Of a DNA stretch of 64,000 nucleotides, positions 49,858 through 58,075 are shown one piece after another. Made by a program: the position numbers and the translations under genes. Within the stretch, counting starts at the first letter, position 1. Every line of letters begins with the position of its first letter. The notes beneath the pieces were generated by a model. That model saw only the letters and a list, made by a program, of their open reading frames with translations, did not search any database and had not been told where the DNA came from. The DNA is from Mesorhizobium sp. LHD-90 (GTDB taxonomy: Bacteria; Pseudomonadota; Alphaproteobacteria; Rhizobiales; Rhizobiaceae), in the NCBI RefSeq assembly GCF_030929505.1, contig NZ_JAVFVV010000020.1:1-64000 (forward strand). The letters run 5' to 3'.

Positions 49858-50286
49858 TCAGGCGGCCGCGCCGGCCTCGCCGCTGTCGACGGCTGCCTGA
49901 TCCATCCACACCACCTCCCACACATGGCCGTCGGGATCCTCGAAGCTGCGGCTGTACATGAAGCCGTAATCCTGGCTCGGATTGGTGTCGACGACGCCGC
50001 CCGCCGAGCCAGCGCGCCCCACCACCGCGTCCACCTCCTCGCGGCTGTCGGCGGAAATAGCGATCATGAACTGGCTGGTCTTGTGCGCGTCGGCGATCGG
50101 CCGCTTGGTGAAGCTGCGGTATTTTTCATGCGTCAGCAGCATGGTGAAAATCGTTTCTGAAAACACCATGCAGGCGGCCGTGTCGTCGGAGAATTGCGGA
50201 TTTTTGGTTCCCCCGACCGCCTCGTAGAATGCGATCGAGCGCGCCAGGTCGGTCACCGGCAGGTTGACGAAGATCATCTTGGGCAT
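49858..50286 (-). CDS. VOC-superfamily (glyoxalase/PhnB-like) protein
   Basis: A 142-residue protein with one betaalphabetabetabeta pair: FVNLPVTDLARSIAFYEAVG at the start and DPDGHVWEVVWMDQAA near the end. It lacks the full set of glyoxalase I ligands, so it belongs to the large group of VOC proteins with unknown substrate. It is divergent from pccB and convergent with gloA. Confidence 0.85.
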   Translation of the reverse strand: MPKMIFVNLPVTDLARSIAFYEAVGGTKNPQFSDDTAACMVFSETIFTMLLTHEKYRSFTKRPIADAHKTSQFMIAISADSREEVDAVVGRAGSAGGVVDTNPSQDYGFMYSRSFEDPDGHVWEVVWMDQAAVDSGEAGAAA

Positions 50287-50539
50287 TTCAGCTTTCCTCT
50301 TTTCTGCTCAACCCGTCAGGGTCTGGTCGTGCGGCAGCGCGCTGGTTGATCGATACGCAGCTAGGACGAACGCGGGTGAATAAATCCGACAAGGCAAACT
50401 GAGAAAACAAGCACGACCATAAAAATCGAGGCCGATGTCGGCAATTCCGAAGTGCTTGCCTTGGCAAAATGCTGCCGCTACACGCAAAAACGCGATCGCA
50501 TGCGTTGCCCGTATGCGTGCCCCACCGGGAGGATCTGTC

Positions 50540-52072
50540 ATGAAGGACGTGCTCGTCGAACTCGCCCGCCGCCGCGACATCGCCCGGCTCGGCGGCGGCC
50601 AGGCCCGCATCGACGCCCAGCACAAGCGCGGAAAACTGACGGCGCGCGAACGCATCGACATTTTTCTCGACGAAGGCTCCTTCGAGGAGTTCGACATGTA
50701 TGTCGAACACCGCTCCACCGATTTCGGCATGGAGAAGCAAAAGATCGCCGGCGACGGCGTCGTCACCGGCTGGGGTACCGTCAACGGCCGTCCCGTCTAC
50801 CTGTTCGCCAAGGATTTCACCGTGTTCGGCGGCTCGCTGTCGGAGGCGCATGCCGAGAAGGTGATGAAGGTGCAGGACATGGCGCTGCGCAACCGCGCGC
50901 CGATCATCGGCATCTACGACGCCGGCGGCGCCCGCATCCAGGAAGGCGTGGCCGCCCTCGGCGGCTACGCGGAAATCTTCCAGCGCAACGTGCTCGCCTC
51001 CGGCGTCATCCCGCAGATCTCGGTCATCATGGGCCCCTGCGCAGGCGGCGACGTCTATTCGCCGGCCATGACCGACTTCATCTTCATGGTGCGCGACACC
51101 AGCTACATGTTCGTCACCGGCCCGGACGTGGTGAAGACCGTCACCAACGAGACGGTGACGGCCGAGCAGCTCGGCGGCGCTTCCGTTCACACGACGAAAT
51201 CCTCGATCGCCGACGGCGCCTACGACAACGACGTCGAGGCGCTGCTGCAGATGCGCCGGCTGGTCGACTTCCTTCCCGCCTCCAACACGGCGGAAATTCC
51301 CGAGATCGAGTGCTACCAGTCCGTCACCGACCACGACATGTCGCTCGACCGCCTGATCCCCGACAACGCCAACAAACCCTACGACATCAGGGAACTGATC
51401 CTGAAGACCGCCGACGAGGGCGATTTCTTCGAGATCCAGGCGAGCTTTGCAAAAAACATCGTCACCGGCTTCGGCCGCATCGAGGGCCGCACGGTCGGTT
51501 TCGTCGCCAACCAGCCGATGGTGCTGGCCGGCGTGCTCGACTCGGACGCCTCCCGCAAGGCGGCGCGTTTCGTGCGCTTCTGCGATTGCTTCAACATACC
51601 GATCGTCACCTTCGTCGACGTGCCCGGTTTTCTGCCCGGCACCGCGCAGGAATATGGGGGGCTGATCAAGCACGGCGCGAAACTTTTGTTCGCCTATGCC
51701 GAGGCGACCGTGCCGAAAATCACCGTGATCACCAGAAAAGCCTATGGCGGCGCCTATGACGTGATGGCTTCGAAACATCTGCGCGGCGACATGAACTACG
51801 CCTGGCCGACCGCCCAGATCGCCGTGATGGGCGCAAAAGGCGCTGTCGAGATCATCTACCGAAAAGACATCGGCGACGCCGAAAAGATCGCCGAGCACAC
51901 CAAACGCTACGAGGACCGCTTCCTGTCGCCCTTCGTGGCGGCCGAGCGCGGTTATGTCGACGAGGTGATCATGCCGCATTCCACGCGCCGCCGCGTGGCG
52001 CGGGCGCTGCGCATGCTGCGCAACAAGGATCTGCAGAACCCCTGGAAGAAACACGACAACATTCCGCTGTGA
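50540..52072 (+). CDS. pccB: Propionyl-CoA carboxylase beta subunit
   Basis: A 510-residue biotin-dependent carboxyltransferase. The two crotonase-like halves are recognisable by [20 protein letters not shown] with [20 protein letters not shown] in the first, and [20 protein letters not shown] with [20 protein letters not shown] in the second. It ends in the standard [11 protein letters not shown]. With the alpha subunit it makes methylmalonyl-CoA from propionyl-CoA. The start is at 50540 with GGAGG upstream. The alpha-subunit gene is not seen in this window, although it often lies close by in relatives; the integrated element begins about 0.5 kb downstream. Confidence 0.96.
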   Translation: MKDVLVELARRRDIARLGGGQARIDAQHKRGKLTARERIDIFLDEGSFEEFDMYVEHRSTDFGMEKQKIAGDGVVTGWGTVNGRPVYLFAKDFTVFGGSLSEAHAEKVMKVQDMALRNRAPIIGIYDAGGARIQEGVAALGGYAEIFQRNVLASGVIPQISVIMGPCAGGDVYSPAMTDFIFMVRDTSYMFVTGPDVVKTVTNETVTAEQLGGASVHTTKSSIADGAYDNDVEALLQMRRLVDFLPASNTAEIPEIECYQSVTDHDMSLDRLIPDNANKPYDIRELILKTADEGDFFEIQASFAKNIVTGFGRIEGRTVGFVANQPMVLAGVLDSDASRKAARFVRFCDCFNIPIVTFVDVPGFLPGTAQEYGGLIKHGAKLLFAYAEATVPKITVITRKAYGGAYDVMASKHLRGDMNYAWPTAQIAVMGAKGAVEIIYRKDIGDAEKIAEHTKRYEDRFLSPFVAAERGYVDEVIMPHSTRRRVARALRMLRNKDLQNPWKKHDNIPL

Positions 52073-52078
52073 ACGGCG

Positions 52079-52318
52079 GTGTCGGCGCTGTTCATCGCGC
52101 TCGGGCGCCGCTTCGGCCGCTTCGCAGTGCTGCTGCTCGCGCTTCCGGCAATTGTCGCGGTCGGCTTCTGGGTCACGCTCCTGGACGACTACACCATATG
52201 GTTCTTCCTGGGCGCCTTCATAGCCGTGCCGCTCGCCATGATGACCGTGGCGTCGCTGCTGGGGCTGCTGTTCGCTGGGTTCAGGCACTCGAAGGAGAAG
52301 TGCCCGGCAGGGCGATGA
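52079..52318 (+). CDS. Small membrane protein after pccB (GTG start)
   Basis: A 79-residue ORF beginning with GTG 6 bp after the pccB stop. It has two hydrophobic segments (about residues 16-34 AVLLLALPAIVAVGFWVTLL and 40-66 IWFFLGAFIAVPLAMMTVAS) and a basic tail. Position and hydrophobic pattern suggest a real gene translated with pccB. I do not recognise the family, and the ribosome binding site is weak. Confidence 0.55.
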   Translation: MSALFIALGRRFGRFAVLLLALPAIVAVGFWVTLLDDYTIWFFLGAFIAVPLAMMTVASLLGLLFAGFRHSKEKCPAGR

Positions 52319-52687
52319 GGGGCGGCGCCAGCGGTGAGGCGAGCAAAACCGCTCAATACGGGGATGGAAAATGCGCCGCCTGAAAGAAATTTTTCTGCCG
52401 GGGCCGCCTTGCCCTTCGCCAACCAGTTGAAATCGTGCGCATGCGAATGTCCGACGAAACCGCCTTCGACAAAAAAATCGCGACGGCCGTCCCCCTCCCC
52501 AAAACCACGCGCATACTCATCGCCAGTTTCTCCTGCGTCAACGTATAGGTCTATAAATAGCTGATTTTGTTAATTAATTAATTGCATAGGAATTCTTCCC
52601 GGTATCTTTCCTAGTCCGATTTTACGGAATGCCGGCGGCATGGCATGATCGCCCCATGCCAGAAGCCGCCGTTCACGAGGTCAGCCG
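52319..52687. other. Left junction region of the integrated element, AT-rich patch
   Basis: About 369 bases without a convincing gene. The part at 52540-52600 is strikingly AT-rich (TTGTTAATTAATTAATTG) in a GC-rich chromosome and precedes the candidate left attachment repeat at 52607-52616. A 35-codon ORF at 52441-52548 (MRMSDETAFDKKIATAVPLP...) is open but unrecognised and may be chance or a chromosomal remnant. Confidence 0.45.
52607..52616 (+). repeat. Candidate left attachment repeat
   Basis: TTTCCTAGTC recurs at 62789-62798 just upstream of the integrase start. The match is only 10 bp, which chance could produce in a search of this size, so this is a weak candidate. Confidence 0.25.
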
Positions 52688-52867
52688 ATGAGGCTCGGTG
52701 CAGAACTGCTTCGCCGCCGCCGGGCGGGCGAAACTGTCGCGGCCCTCGCCGTCGCCTATCATCTGCACAAGGGACGCATCCGGTTCTTGTGCAAGCTGGC
52801 GCAAGAGGACGAAAGGGTCCGGCTCGGCGATCAGCGGCCGGCTTCGGCCCATCGTCTTCGAAAATGA
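52688..52867 (+). CDS. 59-residue HTH-like small protein
   Basis: ATG to TGA, 59 residues: MRLGAELLRRRRAGETVAAL then AVAYHLHKGRIRFLCKLAQE. The pattern Arg-rich helix, AGETVAALAVAYHLHKGRI, is that of a helix-turn-helix of the resolvase/transposase type. The last 37 bp overlap the convergent gene at 52831. It is the leftmost gene of the element and might be a regulator. Its reality rests on the HTH pattern alone. Confidence 0.5.
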   Translation: MRLGAELLRRRRAGETVAALAVAYHLHKGRIRFLCKLAQEDERVRLGDQRPASAHRLRK

Positions 52868-53229
52868 TCATCCACGGCTTCGTTGTAGTGCTGCAACCGC
52901 GCGTCATAGGCGGCGATGGGACTAGCCGTCGTCTGGCCACTTGTCAGCTTTCTAAGGACGGCCCGGCGATGCCGGCGGTAGAGCTTGTGCGCGGATTGAG
53001 GGTCACGGCGCGACCCGCCCCACGAGTTGCATGTCAGCATGTCCGGTGCCGATAACGTCGCTGGGTCGAAGCGCGGCGTGTTTTCGAGATCGTCAAAGAG
53101 TTTGGCCCATGCCGGGTTTTCGCCGATTGCCCGTAGCGTCAGCAATTCCGAAGGGGTCGGCATCGCCTTGGCGCTTAGAGCGATCAGCCGGTCGAGTTCG
53201 GCTTGCAGACGGTCGAACTCGGCTACCAT
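52831..53229 (-). CDS. Unknown protein encoded with the capsid gene
   Basis: A 132-residue hydrophilic protein with a helical N-terminus (MVAEFDRLQAELDRLIALSA) and a basic C-terminal half (HKLYRRHRRAVLRKLTSGQ). Its ATG overlaps the capsid gene stop by 7 bp, so the two are co-translated, which suggests a structural, packaging or scaffolding partner. I do not recognise a family. A head-completion role would be a guess from position only. Confidence 0.7.
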   Translation of the reverse strand: MVAEFDRLQAELDRLIALSAKAMPTPSELLTLRAIGENPAWAKLFDDLENTPRFDPATLSAPDMLTCNSWGGSRRDPQSAHKLYRRHRRAVLRKLTSGQTTASPIAAYDARLQHYNEAVDDHFRRRWAEAGR

Positions 53230-54332
53230 GACGCGTTCTCGACCCATGCCAGCCTGCCGGCGGCAATTTGCCAGTCGGCGCGGGCGATGATGCGCAGGGA
53301 CAGGCTGAACGTCTGCCACATCGAGCGGACAGGGGCGGCGATATCGTCCATCGTGAGCGGCGGCGCGGCGGGAGCGGCGACAACCGGCGAGCTTGGGCTT
53401 GCCATATGCAGGACAGCTTCCTCGCTGCTGTCCATGGTTACGCCAGAGAAGCTGGCGATGAACGCGGCCGGGTCCAGTCCGATGACAATGCCGGGCGGCA
53501 GCAGCGCCGATGACAGATAAGGCGGGGGCGACGGCATCGAGCCGAGCGCGACTGCCTCCACCGGATTGACGATGAACATCACCGCGCGTCCACCCGCCGC
53601 CAGGACAGCGGCGGTCAAAGCCTTCAAGTCTTCACTCATCGATGCGCCTGCCGGCAACGCGGCTATCCCGGCGCGGATGCCGCCCGGCACGGTCGCCGTG
53701 GCGGCGTCGCTGGACAGGACGGCGAGGTCCACTGCGTCGCCGATATCGGCTCTTAGCAGTCCGGCGACGATTGCCTCCGAACGGGGACGCTGCACAACTT
53801 CTTTCGAGATCGCCGTGATGCTGGCGACCTTCTTCGGCTGCACCACGGCGCTGCCGAGATCAGCGGCGTTGACTGCTATCGGCTGTCCTTCGGCGATCCA
53901 TGAGGCGGTTGGTTCGGCCGGCAGCCTTATCGAGAACGGCACCCGTCCAAATGTCTCGCCGGCAAGGTCGACTTCCATGCCGGCGGCGATCAGGCGCGGC
54001 AGCAGCGCCGGTGCCGGTCCTTCGCTCAGAAAGCCGAGCATGTCGCTGGCGTCGAGCAGGCCGAGCCACTGCGGCACCTGTGTCGTACCGAGCGCGGTTG
54101 CCGCCTTGCTGTAGCGATCATTCCAGACCGTTTCCATCGGCCGGGCCGGGCTGGCGAGCGCTTTGCAGACGATGCTTTTCAGGAACCTGTCGCCATCGCC
54201 GAAGGGGCTGTCGCGTTCCGCCCCGCGCCGTGCCGACTTGTGCAGGGCCGAGAGCGATTGCTGGACGTTGGCAATCTGGTTGCCGAGCCGGGTCACCGCA
54301 AAGTCGAAACTGTCCTGGGAAATGGTGCTCAT
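53223..54332 (-). CDS. HK97-type phage major capsid protein
   Basis: A 369-residue protein. After a helical N-terminal segment (residues 1-60) comes the HK97 fold: VPFSIRLPAEPTASWIAEGQ in the E-loop region, VVQPKKVASITAISKEVVQR, then AIVAGLLRADIGDAVDLAVL along the spine helix, and a C-terminal part with IVIGLDPAAFIASFSGVTMD and SMWQTFSLSLRIIARADWQI. The N-terminal delta domain is about 90 residues. No protease or portal gene is adjacent, unlike in a full prophage. The ATG at 54332 follows AAGGCGGG. This is the strongest evidence that the element makes its own capsid. Confidence 0.85.
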   Translation of the reverse strand: MSTISQDSFDFAVTRLGNQIANVQQSLSALHKSARRGAERDSPFGDGDRFLKSIVCKALASPARPMETVWNDRYSKAATALGTTQVPQWLGLLDASDMLGFLSEGPAPALLPRLIAAGMEVDLAGETFGRVPFSIRLPAEPTASWIAEGQPIAVNAADLGSAVVQPKKVASITAISKEVVQRPRSEAIVAGLLRADIGDAVDLAVLSSDAATATVPGGIRAGIAALPAGASMSEDLKALTAAVLAAGGRAVMFIVNPVEAVALGSMPSPPPYLSSALLPPGIVIGLDPAAFIASFSGVTMDSSEEAVLHMASPSSPVVAAPAAPPLTMDDIAAPVRSMWQTFSLSLRIIARADWQIAAGRLAWVENASW

Positions 54333-54438
54333 GAAAAACCCGCCTTGGTGTTGAGCCGAGCGGCAGGCGAGCGCTTGGGAGGAGCGGAGCCGGTCGGCGG
54401 CAATTTTCAATCGACAGCACGACAGTAGCATAATCGGT

Positions 54439-54452
54439 GGTATCTAGATACC
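54439..54452. promoter_or_regulatory. 14-bp palindrome between divergent capsid and terminase genes
   Basis: GGTATCTAGATACC is a perfect palindrome centrally placed in the 262-bp region between the minus-strand capsid gene and the plus-strand small terminase gene. It is a likely operator for a late-gene regulator that controls both directions. No regulator can be named. Confidence 0.5.
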
Positions 54453-54594
54453 GCTTGCGCAGGCCGTAGCGGCCCCTAGGCGCGTGTTCTTCCGAGACGG
54501 GGCCGGAAGGCCGGCCGCCTCGCCAGACGCGACTGGCGGGCCAGTCTACGGCGTGCTGGCCGGTATGATGATCGGGAACAGGAGGTGTCATGCC

Positions 54595-55056
54595 GTGACC
54601 GGACGCAAAGGGCAGGCAAGCGGCGGCTTGAACCGCAAGAGCAGCGCGCAAAAACGCGATGAGGGATGCCGCGCGCATCGCCGGCTGGTCGACGATCTGA
54701 CGCCGCTGACCCTGCCGACGCCGCCGGTGCCGCCACGCATGGACGGCGAGGAAGCCGAACTGTGGCTAGAGGTCGGCGGACGCTATGCACATTGCGATCT
54801 TTCGCTGCTGGAAACCTACATTCGCGCATCGGTCATGGAACGGCGGCTTGGCGTGCGGGCATCACAAGGCGCGCGGCAGTTTCGCGAGTGGCGGCAGGCC
54901 GCCGACACCAAGCGGCACCTTCACGCCGAACTCTTGCGGGTTCCGCCGCCGGCCGTGCCGCAACCGGTCGATGCGATGGAAGTGTTGCTCGCCGAATTCG
55001 AGCGGGCCAGACAAGCCGCCGCCGAAACGCGGCGGAGCGGCGCGATCGAACGGTAG
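54595..55056 (+). CDS. Phage terminase small subunit, P27-like
   Basis: A 153-residue protein resembling P27-family small terminases, which recognise the packaging site: a basic N-terminus (VTGRKGQASGGLNRKSSAQK), then LTLPTPPVPPRMDGEEAELW, LEVGGRYAHCDLSLLETYIR and ASVMERRLGVRASQGARQFR. The start is GTG 54595, with AGGAGG nine bases upstream, the best ribosome binding site in the element. There is no large terminase subunit in the element, so packaging would need the motor of a helper phage. Confidence 0.65.
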   Translation: MTGRKGQASGGLNRKSSAQKRDEGCRAHRRLVDDLTPLTLPTPPVPPRMDGEEAELWLEVGGRYAHCDLSLLETYIRASVMERRLGVRASQGARQFREWRQAADTKRHLHAELLRVPPPAVPQPVDAMEVLLAEFERARQAAAETRRSGAIER

Positions 55057-55239
55057 TGCCCATTGATTGCGGCCCGGAGAATTCTTTTCGGTGAGGGTTA
55101 TTGCGCGTTATGGGAGGGGCCGGTCATGCCGGGAACCCCTAGGATTTTCCTCCTCCCCCCGGTGGCGAACACCTCCCATGAAAATGTTTACGCATGAGGG
55201 GCAGACTGATGCGCCATAGATGGATTCGCGGGTTCGGTG
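55057..55239. other. Non-coding region after the small terminase, possible packaging site
   Basis: About 183 bases with inverted repeat ATGGGAGG (55110-55117) / CCTCCCAT (55172-55179) enclosing GC-rich runs (AACCCCTAGGATTTTCCTCC and similar). A structured non-coding stretch directly beside terS is where cos or pac sites lie in many phages and satellites. No sequence match to a known cos site can be claimed. Confidence 0.35.
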
Positions 55240-55713
55240 ATGCCGGCAACTGTAACGTTTTGGCAAGCGTTGAAGCTCATTCACGCAACGTTCGTTAATC
55301 CGAAGGCTGTCGTCCAAGCGGCAATGGAAGAATCTCGCCTTGAAAGCGAGGAGAGCAGGACACGGAGCCATTTGCCGTTTCCTAGTGCGGAAGAACAAAT
55401 GCTTGCTGGTGTCCACGCCATCGCGGCCGGGATCGGAAAGTCACTTATTTGGGCCTGCGGCATCGGGTTGGCCGGCTTTGCGTTAGGCCAGATCGCTTTG
55501 AGAACCTTCGGCCCGAGCCAGCCGGCGGTCGTTATGATAGCGATCACCGCTGGTCTCCTATTGATGTGGGCGGCGCTCGGTGTGCAGGGCTGGAATATTC
55601 AGTCAATCGACGGCACAACGCTGCCGGAGCGCATCAATCAATGGATTTACCGCAGTCTTTCGATTACCGGTGCGTTCCTTGCCGTTGTGTCTGCAAGTTG
55701 GGGACTTCTCTAA
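55240..55713 (+). CDS. Membrane protein of unknown function, element cargo
   Basis: A 157-residue protein with a soluble N-terminal 60 residues (FWQALKLIHATFVNPKAVVQ) and three hydrophobic segments at about residues 70-88, 95-115 and 140-157 (LIWACGIGLAGFALGQIALR; VVMIAITAGLLLMWAALGV; ITGAFLAVVSASWGLL). Base composition is lower in GC than in the flanking element genes, which suggests separate acquisition. It could be a superinfection or defence factor, but nothing in the sequence shows this. Confidence 0.65.
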   Translation: MPATVTFWQALKLIHATFVNPKAVVQAAMEESRLESEESRTRSHLPFPSAEEQMLAGVHAIAAGIGKSLIWACGIGLAGFALGQIALRTFGPSQPAVVMIAITAGLLLMWAALGVQGWNIQSIDGTTLPERINQWIYRSLSITGAFLAVVSASWGLL

Positions 55714-55973
55714 AAAAGTGCCGGCTGCACACAAAAGGGCCAGCCCTATAACGTCAAACTCGACGAGACTGGCCCCGATGCGATGCGACCGCGCTTTGAC
55801 GGCCGAAACTCTCCGAAACGGCGGCGGTCGCCCGGCTAGCATACCAGCGCCGCTCCGGCTTGTCCTGTTGGTAGCTCTCAGTTTGAATTTCAGACGGCCG
55901 GCCGCGTGTTAGCTGTCGGCGCGCGTCGTCCGGTCCTGAACGCCACGTTTCCGGCCTTTCGGTCCGATGGGCT

Positions 55974-56204
55974 TCATACGCCTAGATTCTTGGTAACGAT
56001 CAGCTTGATGTGGTCGCCGGGCTCTCGCGACTCAAACGCCGAATGGATAATCTGCACCACCCGAAAAAGTTCGTCGGTCTCTTGCCCTGTTACCGACACG
56101 GAGATGACTTCACCAACGCGAGGAACTGCGATGAAACGGTAAGAGCCGAGTTCCAGAATCTCGCCTTCAACGAGAACCTCACACATGACGGATTCAGCAA
56201 CCAT
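55974..56204 (-). CDS. Hypothetical small protein
   Basis: A 76-residue protein, MVAESVMCEVLVEGEILELG then SYRFIAVPRVGEVISVSVTG, probably a small beta-barrel. I do not recognise the family. The start at 56204 follows GAAGGGGG. It lies alone in a relatively AT-rich part of the element, between the membrane-protein gene and the methyltransferase. The 260 bases before it (55714-55973) hold only a long-loop inverted repeat GGGCCAG...CTGGCCC. Confidence 0.6.
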   Translation of the reverse strand: MVAESVMCEVLVEGEILELGSYRFIAVPRVGEVISVSVTGQETDELFRVVQIIHSAFESREPGDHIKLIVTKNLGV

Positions 56205-56293
56205 GCGCGCCCCCTTCGGTTGCAAGTAAGCTCCGAGGGAGTGAACCGGATCGCGACAGGCGCGTCAACCGGGTCGAAGTTTAAACTAAGGCA

Positions 56294-56986
56294 CTACCTA
56301 GCCTGCATGGGTGCTTCGGCTCCCCACGACTCCCATCCGATTCGCGCCTTGCGGGCGAACATTTCCAGCTTCGGCAAGGTGGGGAACAGCGACTCGATGA
56401 GCGTGTAGACGGGGTCCGGCTTTTGGCTGTGGCGGCCGCGCCGTGCGCGCAGCAGACTCGGCCATTGCGTTCCCGGTGCCGGTGCGGGGATGTTGCCGCG
56501 CGTTCCGACCAGCAGATGTTCGGTCTGGTTACGAAACCAGTAGCCGGTTCCGGCTACTTCCTTGTCCCATGTTAGCATCGACTTGAAGCAGAATCCCCAT
56601 CTCGTCAGGACTGCGAGGCCATCGGGCAGCATGGGGGTGGTGATCCACAGGAACAGCGCGCAATCGGCGGCGGCAATCGCCGGCACGTCCAGCGCGGCGA
56701 TCATCGCGGCTGTCAAGGTCGGGTAGTGGTTGTCGGCGGCGCGGTCCATGCCGGTGTCGCGACTGTATGGTTCGAACCGCCATGGTGGATCGGCAAGGAT
56801 GACGCCATAGCGGCGGACGGGAAAGGCGATCTGCCGTTCGGCAAGAGCGCGTTCAAGGCCGTCGCGTTTCGTGACCTTGCCGGCAATTGCCGAGCGGCGG
56901 CGCTCGGCCGCAAGCTTCCGCCGTCGCCGTTTCTGGCGTTCGGCGGAAGTCATTGCACCTGATTTGTGCAGCGGCGGGCGGCCCAT
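56294..56986 (-). CDS. MT-A70 family DNA adenine methyltransferase
   Basis: A 230-residue N6-adenine methyltransferase with the catalytic motif in VILADPPWRFEPYS, followed by DNHYPTLTAAMIAALDVPAI, ALFLWITTPMLPDGLAVLTR and LTWDKEVAGTGYWFRNQTEH. The basic N-terminus (RQKRRRRKLAAERRR) probably binds DNA. Phages and satellites use such solitary enzymes to protect their DNA from host restriction. The start at 56986 (MGRPPLHKSG) was preferred to 57070, which overlaps the upstream gene. Confidence 0.85.
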   Translation of the reverse strand: MGRPPLHKSGAMTSAERQKRRRRKLAAERRRSAIAGKVTKRDGLERALAERQIAFPVRRYGVILADPPWRFEPYSRDTGMDRAADNHYPTLTAAMIAALDVPAIAAADCALFLWITTPMLPDGLAVLTRWGFCFKSMLTWDKEVAGTGYWFRNQTEHLLVGTRGNIPAPAPGTQWPSLLRARRGRHSQKPDPVYTLIESLFPTLPKLEMFARKARIGWESWGAEAPMQAR

Positions 56987-57003
56987 TTTGTGATGCCTGA
57001 CCG

Positions 57004-57216
57004 TCACGAAACGTCGCCGTCCGGCGGATCGAGCAATAGTTTCAGGCTGGACCTGATCTGGAATAGCCATTGGTCGCAGGGGCTGCTGTCGAAACCGCGC
57101 AACAGCAGCCGTTCGGCTTCGTCGGCCGGTTCAAGTTGCTCCAGCGCGGTGCGGATATCCCGCGCTTGGTCGACAAGGCTGGCGATCCTTTCCAGCCCGG
57201 TGCGGACGGCGCTCAT
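57004..57216 (-). CDS. Hypothetical small helical protein
   Basis: A 70-residue protein, MSAVRTGLERIASLVDQARD then IRTALEQLEPADEAERLLLR, predicted to be helical, with an acidic C-terminus. Its ATG overlaps the stop of the upstream gene as ATGA. Family unknown. It is part of a compact minus-strand operon from the primase to the methyltransferase. Confidence 0.6.
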   Translation of the reverse strand: MSAVRTGLERIASLVDQARDIRTALEQLEPADEAERLLLRGFDSSPCDQWLFQIRSSLKLLLDPPDGDVS

Positions 57217-57398
57217 GTCGCTGCCTCGCACACGTCCATCTCGATCATGTCGAGTTCGCTGCGGAGGCGGGTGACGAGATCGCGCACCCGGTACAGCGGA
57301 AGTTTGTCCGCTGCTTCCTCGATCATGTCGCGAAGCTTGGCCTCACAATTGTCGGCCCAAAACTCGTACTCGTCCTGTGTTACCCTTGCGGTAGGCAT
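57213..57398 (-). CDS. Hypothetical small protein
   Basis: A 61-residue acidic helical protein, TQDEYEFWADNCEAKLRDMI then EEAADKLPLYRVRDLVTRLR. It has an AAAGGA ribosome binding site and overlaps the next gene by 4 bp (ATGA). I do not recognise a family. Confidence 0.6.
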   Translation of the reverse strand: MPTARVTQDEYEFWADNCEAKLRDMIEEAADKLPLYRVRDLVTRLRSELDMIEMDVCEAAT

Positions 57399-57416
57399 CT
57401 GTTTTCCTTTCTTTTT

Positions 57417-57608
57417 TCAGAACTGGAGTCCGCTTGCCGGCACGGCGAAGATGTAGACGACATCCTCGCCGTCGCCGACGAAGCCGGGGAGCATGTGCAG
57501 CGGCATGATCGCCTTGCGTTCGATCACGCCGCGCCGGCCAGGTGGTTTGCCGTCCTTGTGACGACAGACCACCTGCCATTGCCTGCGCTCAAAAGGGGAT
57601 GTCATCAT
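57417..57608 (-). CDS. Hypothetical small protein overlapping the SSB-like gene
   Basis: A 63-residue protein, MMTSPFERRQWQVVCRHKDG then KPPGRRGVIERKAIMPLHML, starting within the end of the SSB-like gene with a 20-bp overlap. It is compact and basic; the family is unknown. Whether the first or second of the two adjacent ATGs is used cannot be told. Confidence 0.5.
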   Translation of the reverse strand: MMTSPFERRQWQVVCRHKDGKPPGRRGVIERKAIMPLHMLPGFVGDGEDVVYIFAVPASGLQF

Positions 57609-57966
57609 CGGGGACGGGCGATCCGCCGGACTGTGGCGTCGGGTTGGCCGGACGCAGTGGCTCACGGGACGGTACATCCACCCGGATGCCGTCGACCATG
57701 CGGCCCTGAAAATTCACCTTGGCCGTGTAGAGGATGATTTCATGCCCTGCCCAGCCATCGGTTTCATCGCCAAGCTCATTGGCAAGGATGCCGGCATTGG
57801 TGCGGTTGACGATAAAACCCTTCTGCCTTCCCCGGAAATAGGCGACCAGCTTGTGCTCATCGCCGATATCCTCGACCCCGACAGAGGCGATGACGACATG
57901 GGCGCGCCGCCCCTGCAAATCTTCGGCCTTGATGTAGGCCGATGCAAAATGTTCACTGATACGCAT
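57589..57966 (-). CDS. Putative single-stranded-DNA-binding protein with SSB-type acidic tail
   Basis: A 125-residue protein, IKAEDLQGRRAHVVIASVGV and GFIVNRTNAGILANELGDET, then AGHEIILYTAKVNFQGRMVD, ending PVPDDDIPF. The last residues copy the DDDIPF tip by which SSB proteins recruit replication partners, on a body that is not a standard SSB OB-fold sequence. Similar proteins occur in phages and in prophage replication modules. It is encoded next to the putative origin and primase, fitting a replication role. Confidence 0.65.
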   Translation of the reverse strand: MRISEHFASAYIKAEDLQGRRAHVVIASVGVEDIGDEHKLVAYFRGRQKGFIVNRTNAGILANELGDETDGWAGHEIILYTAKVNFQGRMVDGIRVDVPSREPLRPANPTPQSGGSPVPDDDIPF

Positions 57967-58075
57967 TTGCTTCTCCTAACCGTAATATCCCGCAAAATCA
58001 GTATGTTGGGTGTGTCCGCTACATTCGCTTGCTCCTCCGTTTTTACAGTTCCCCGTCTCTCTGCCTTCCCATGTA

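Noticed and set aside
50288-52288. 666-residue minus-strand ORF
   Set aside because: Antisense of pccB, whose own frame is unmistakable.
52353-52541. 62-residue minus-strand ORF at the left junction, and the 76-residue plus-strand ORF from 52334
   Set aside because: Both lack plausible start signals and family resemblance; they run through an atypical AT-rich junction.
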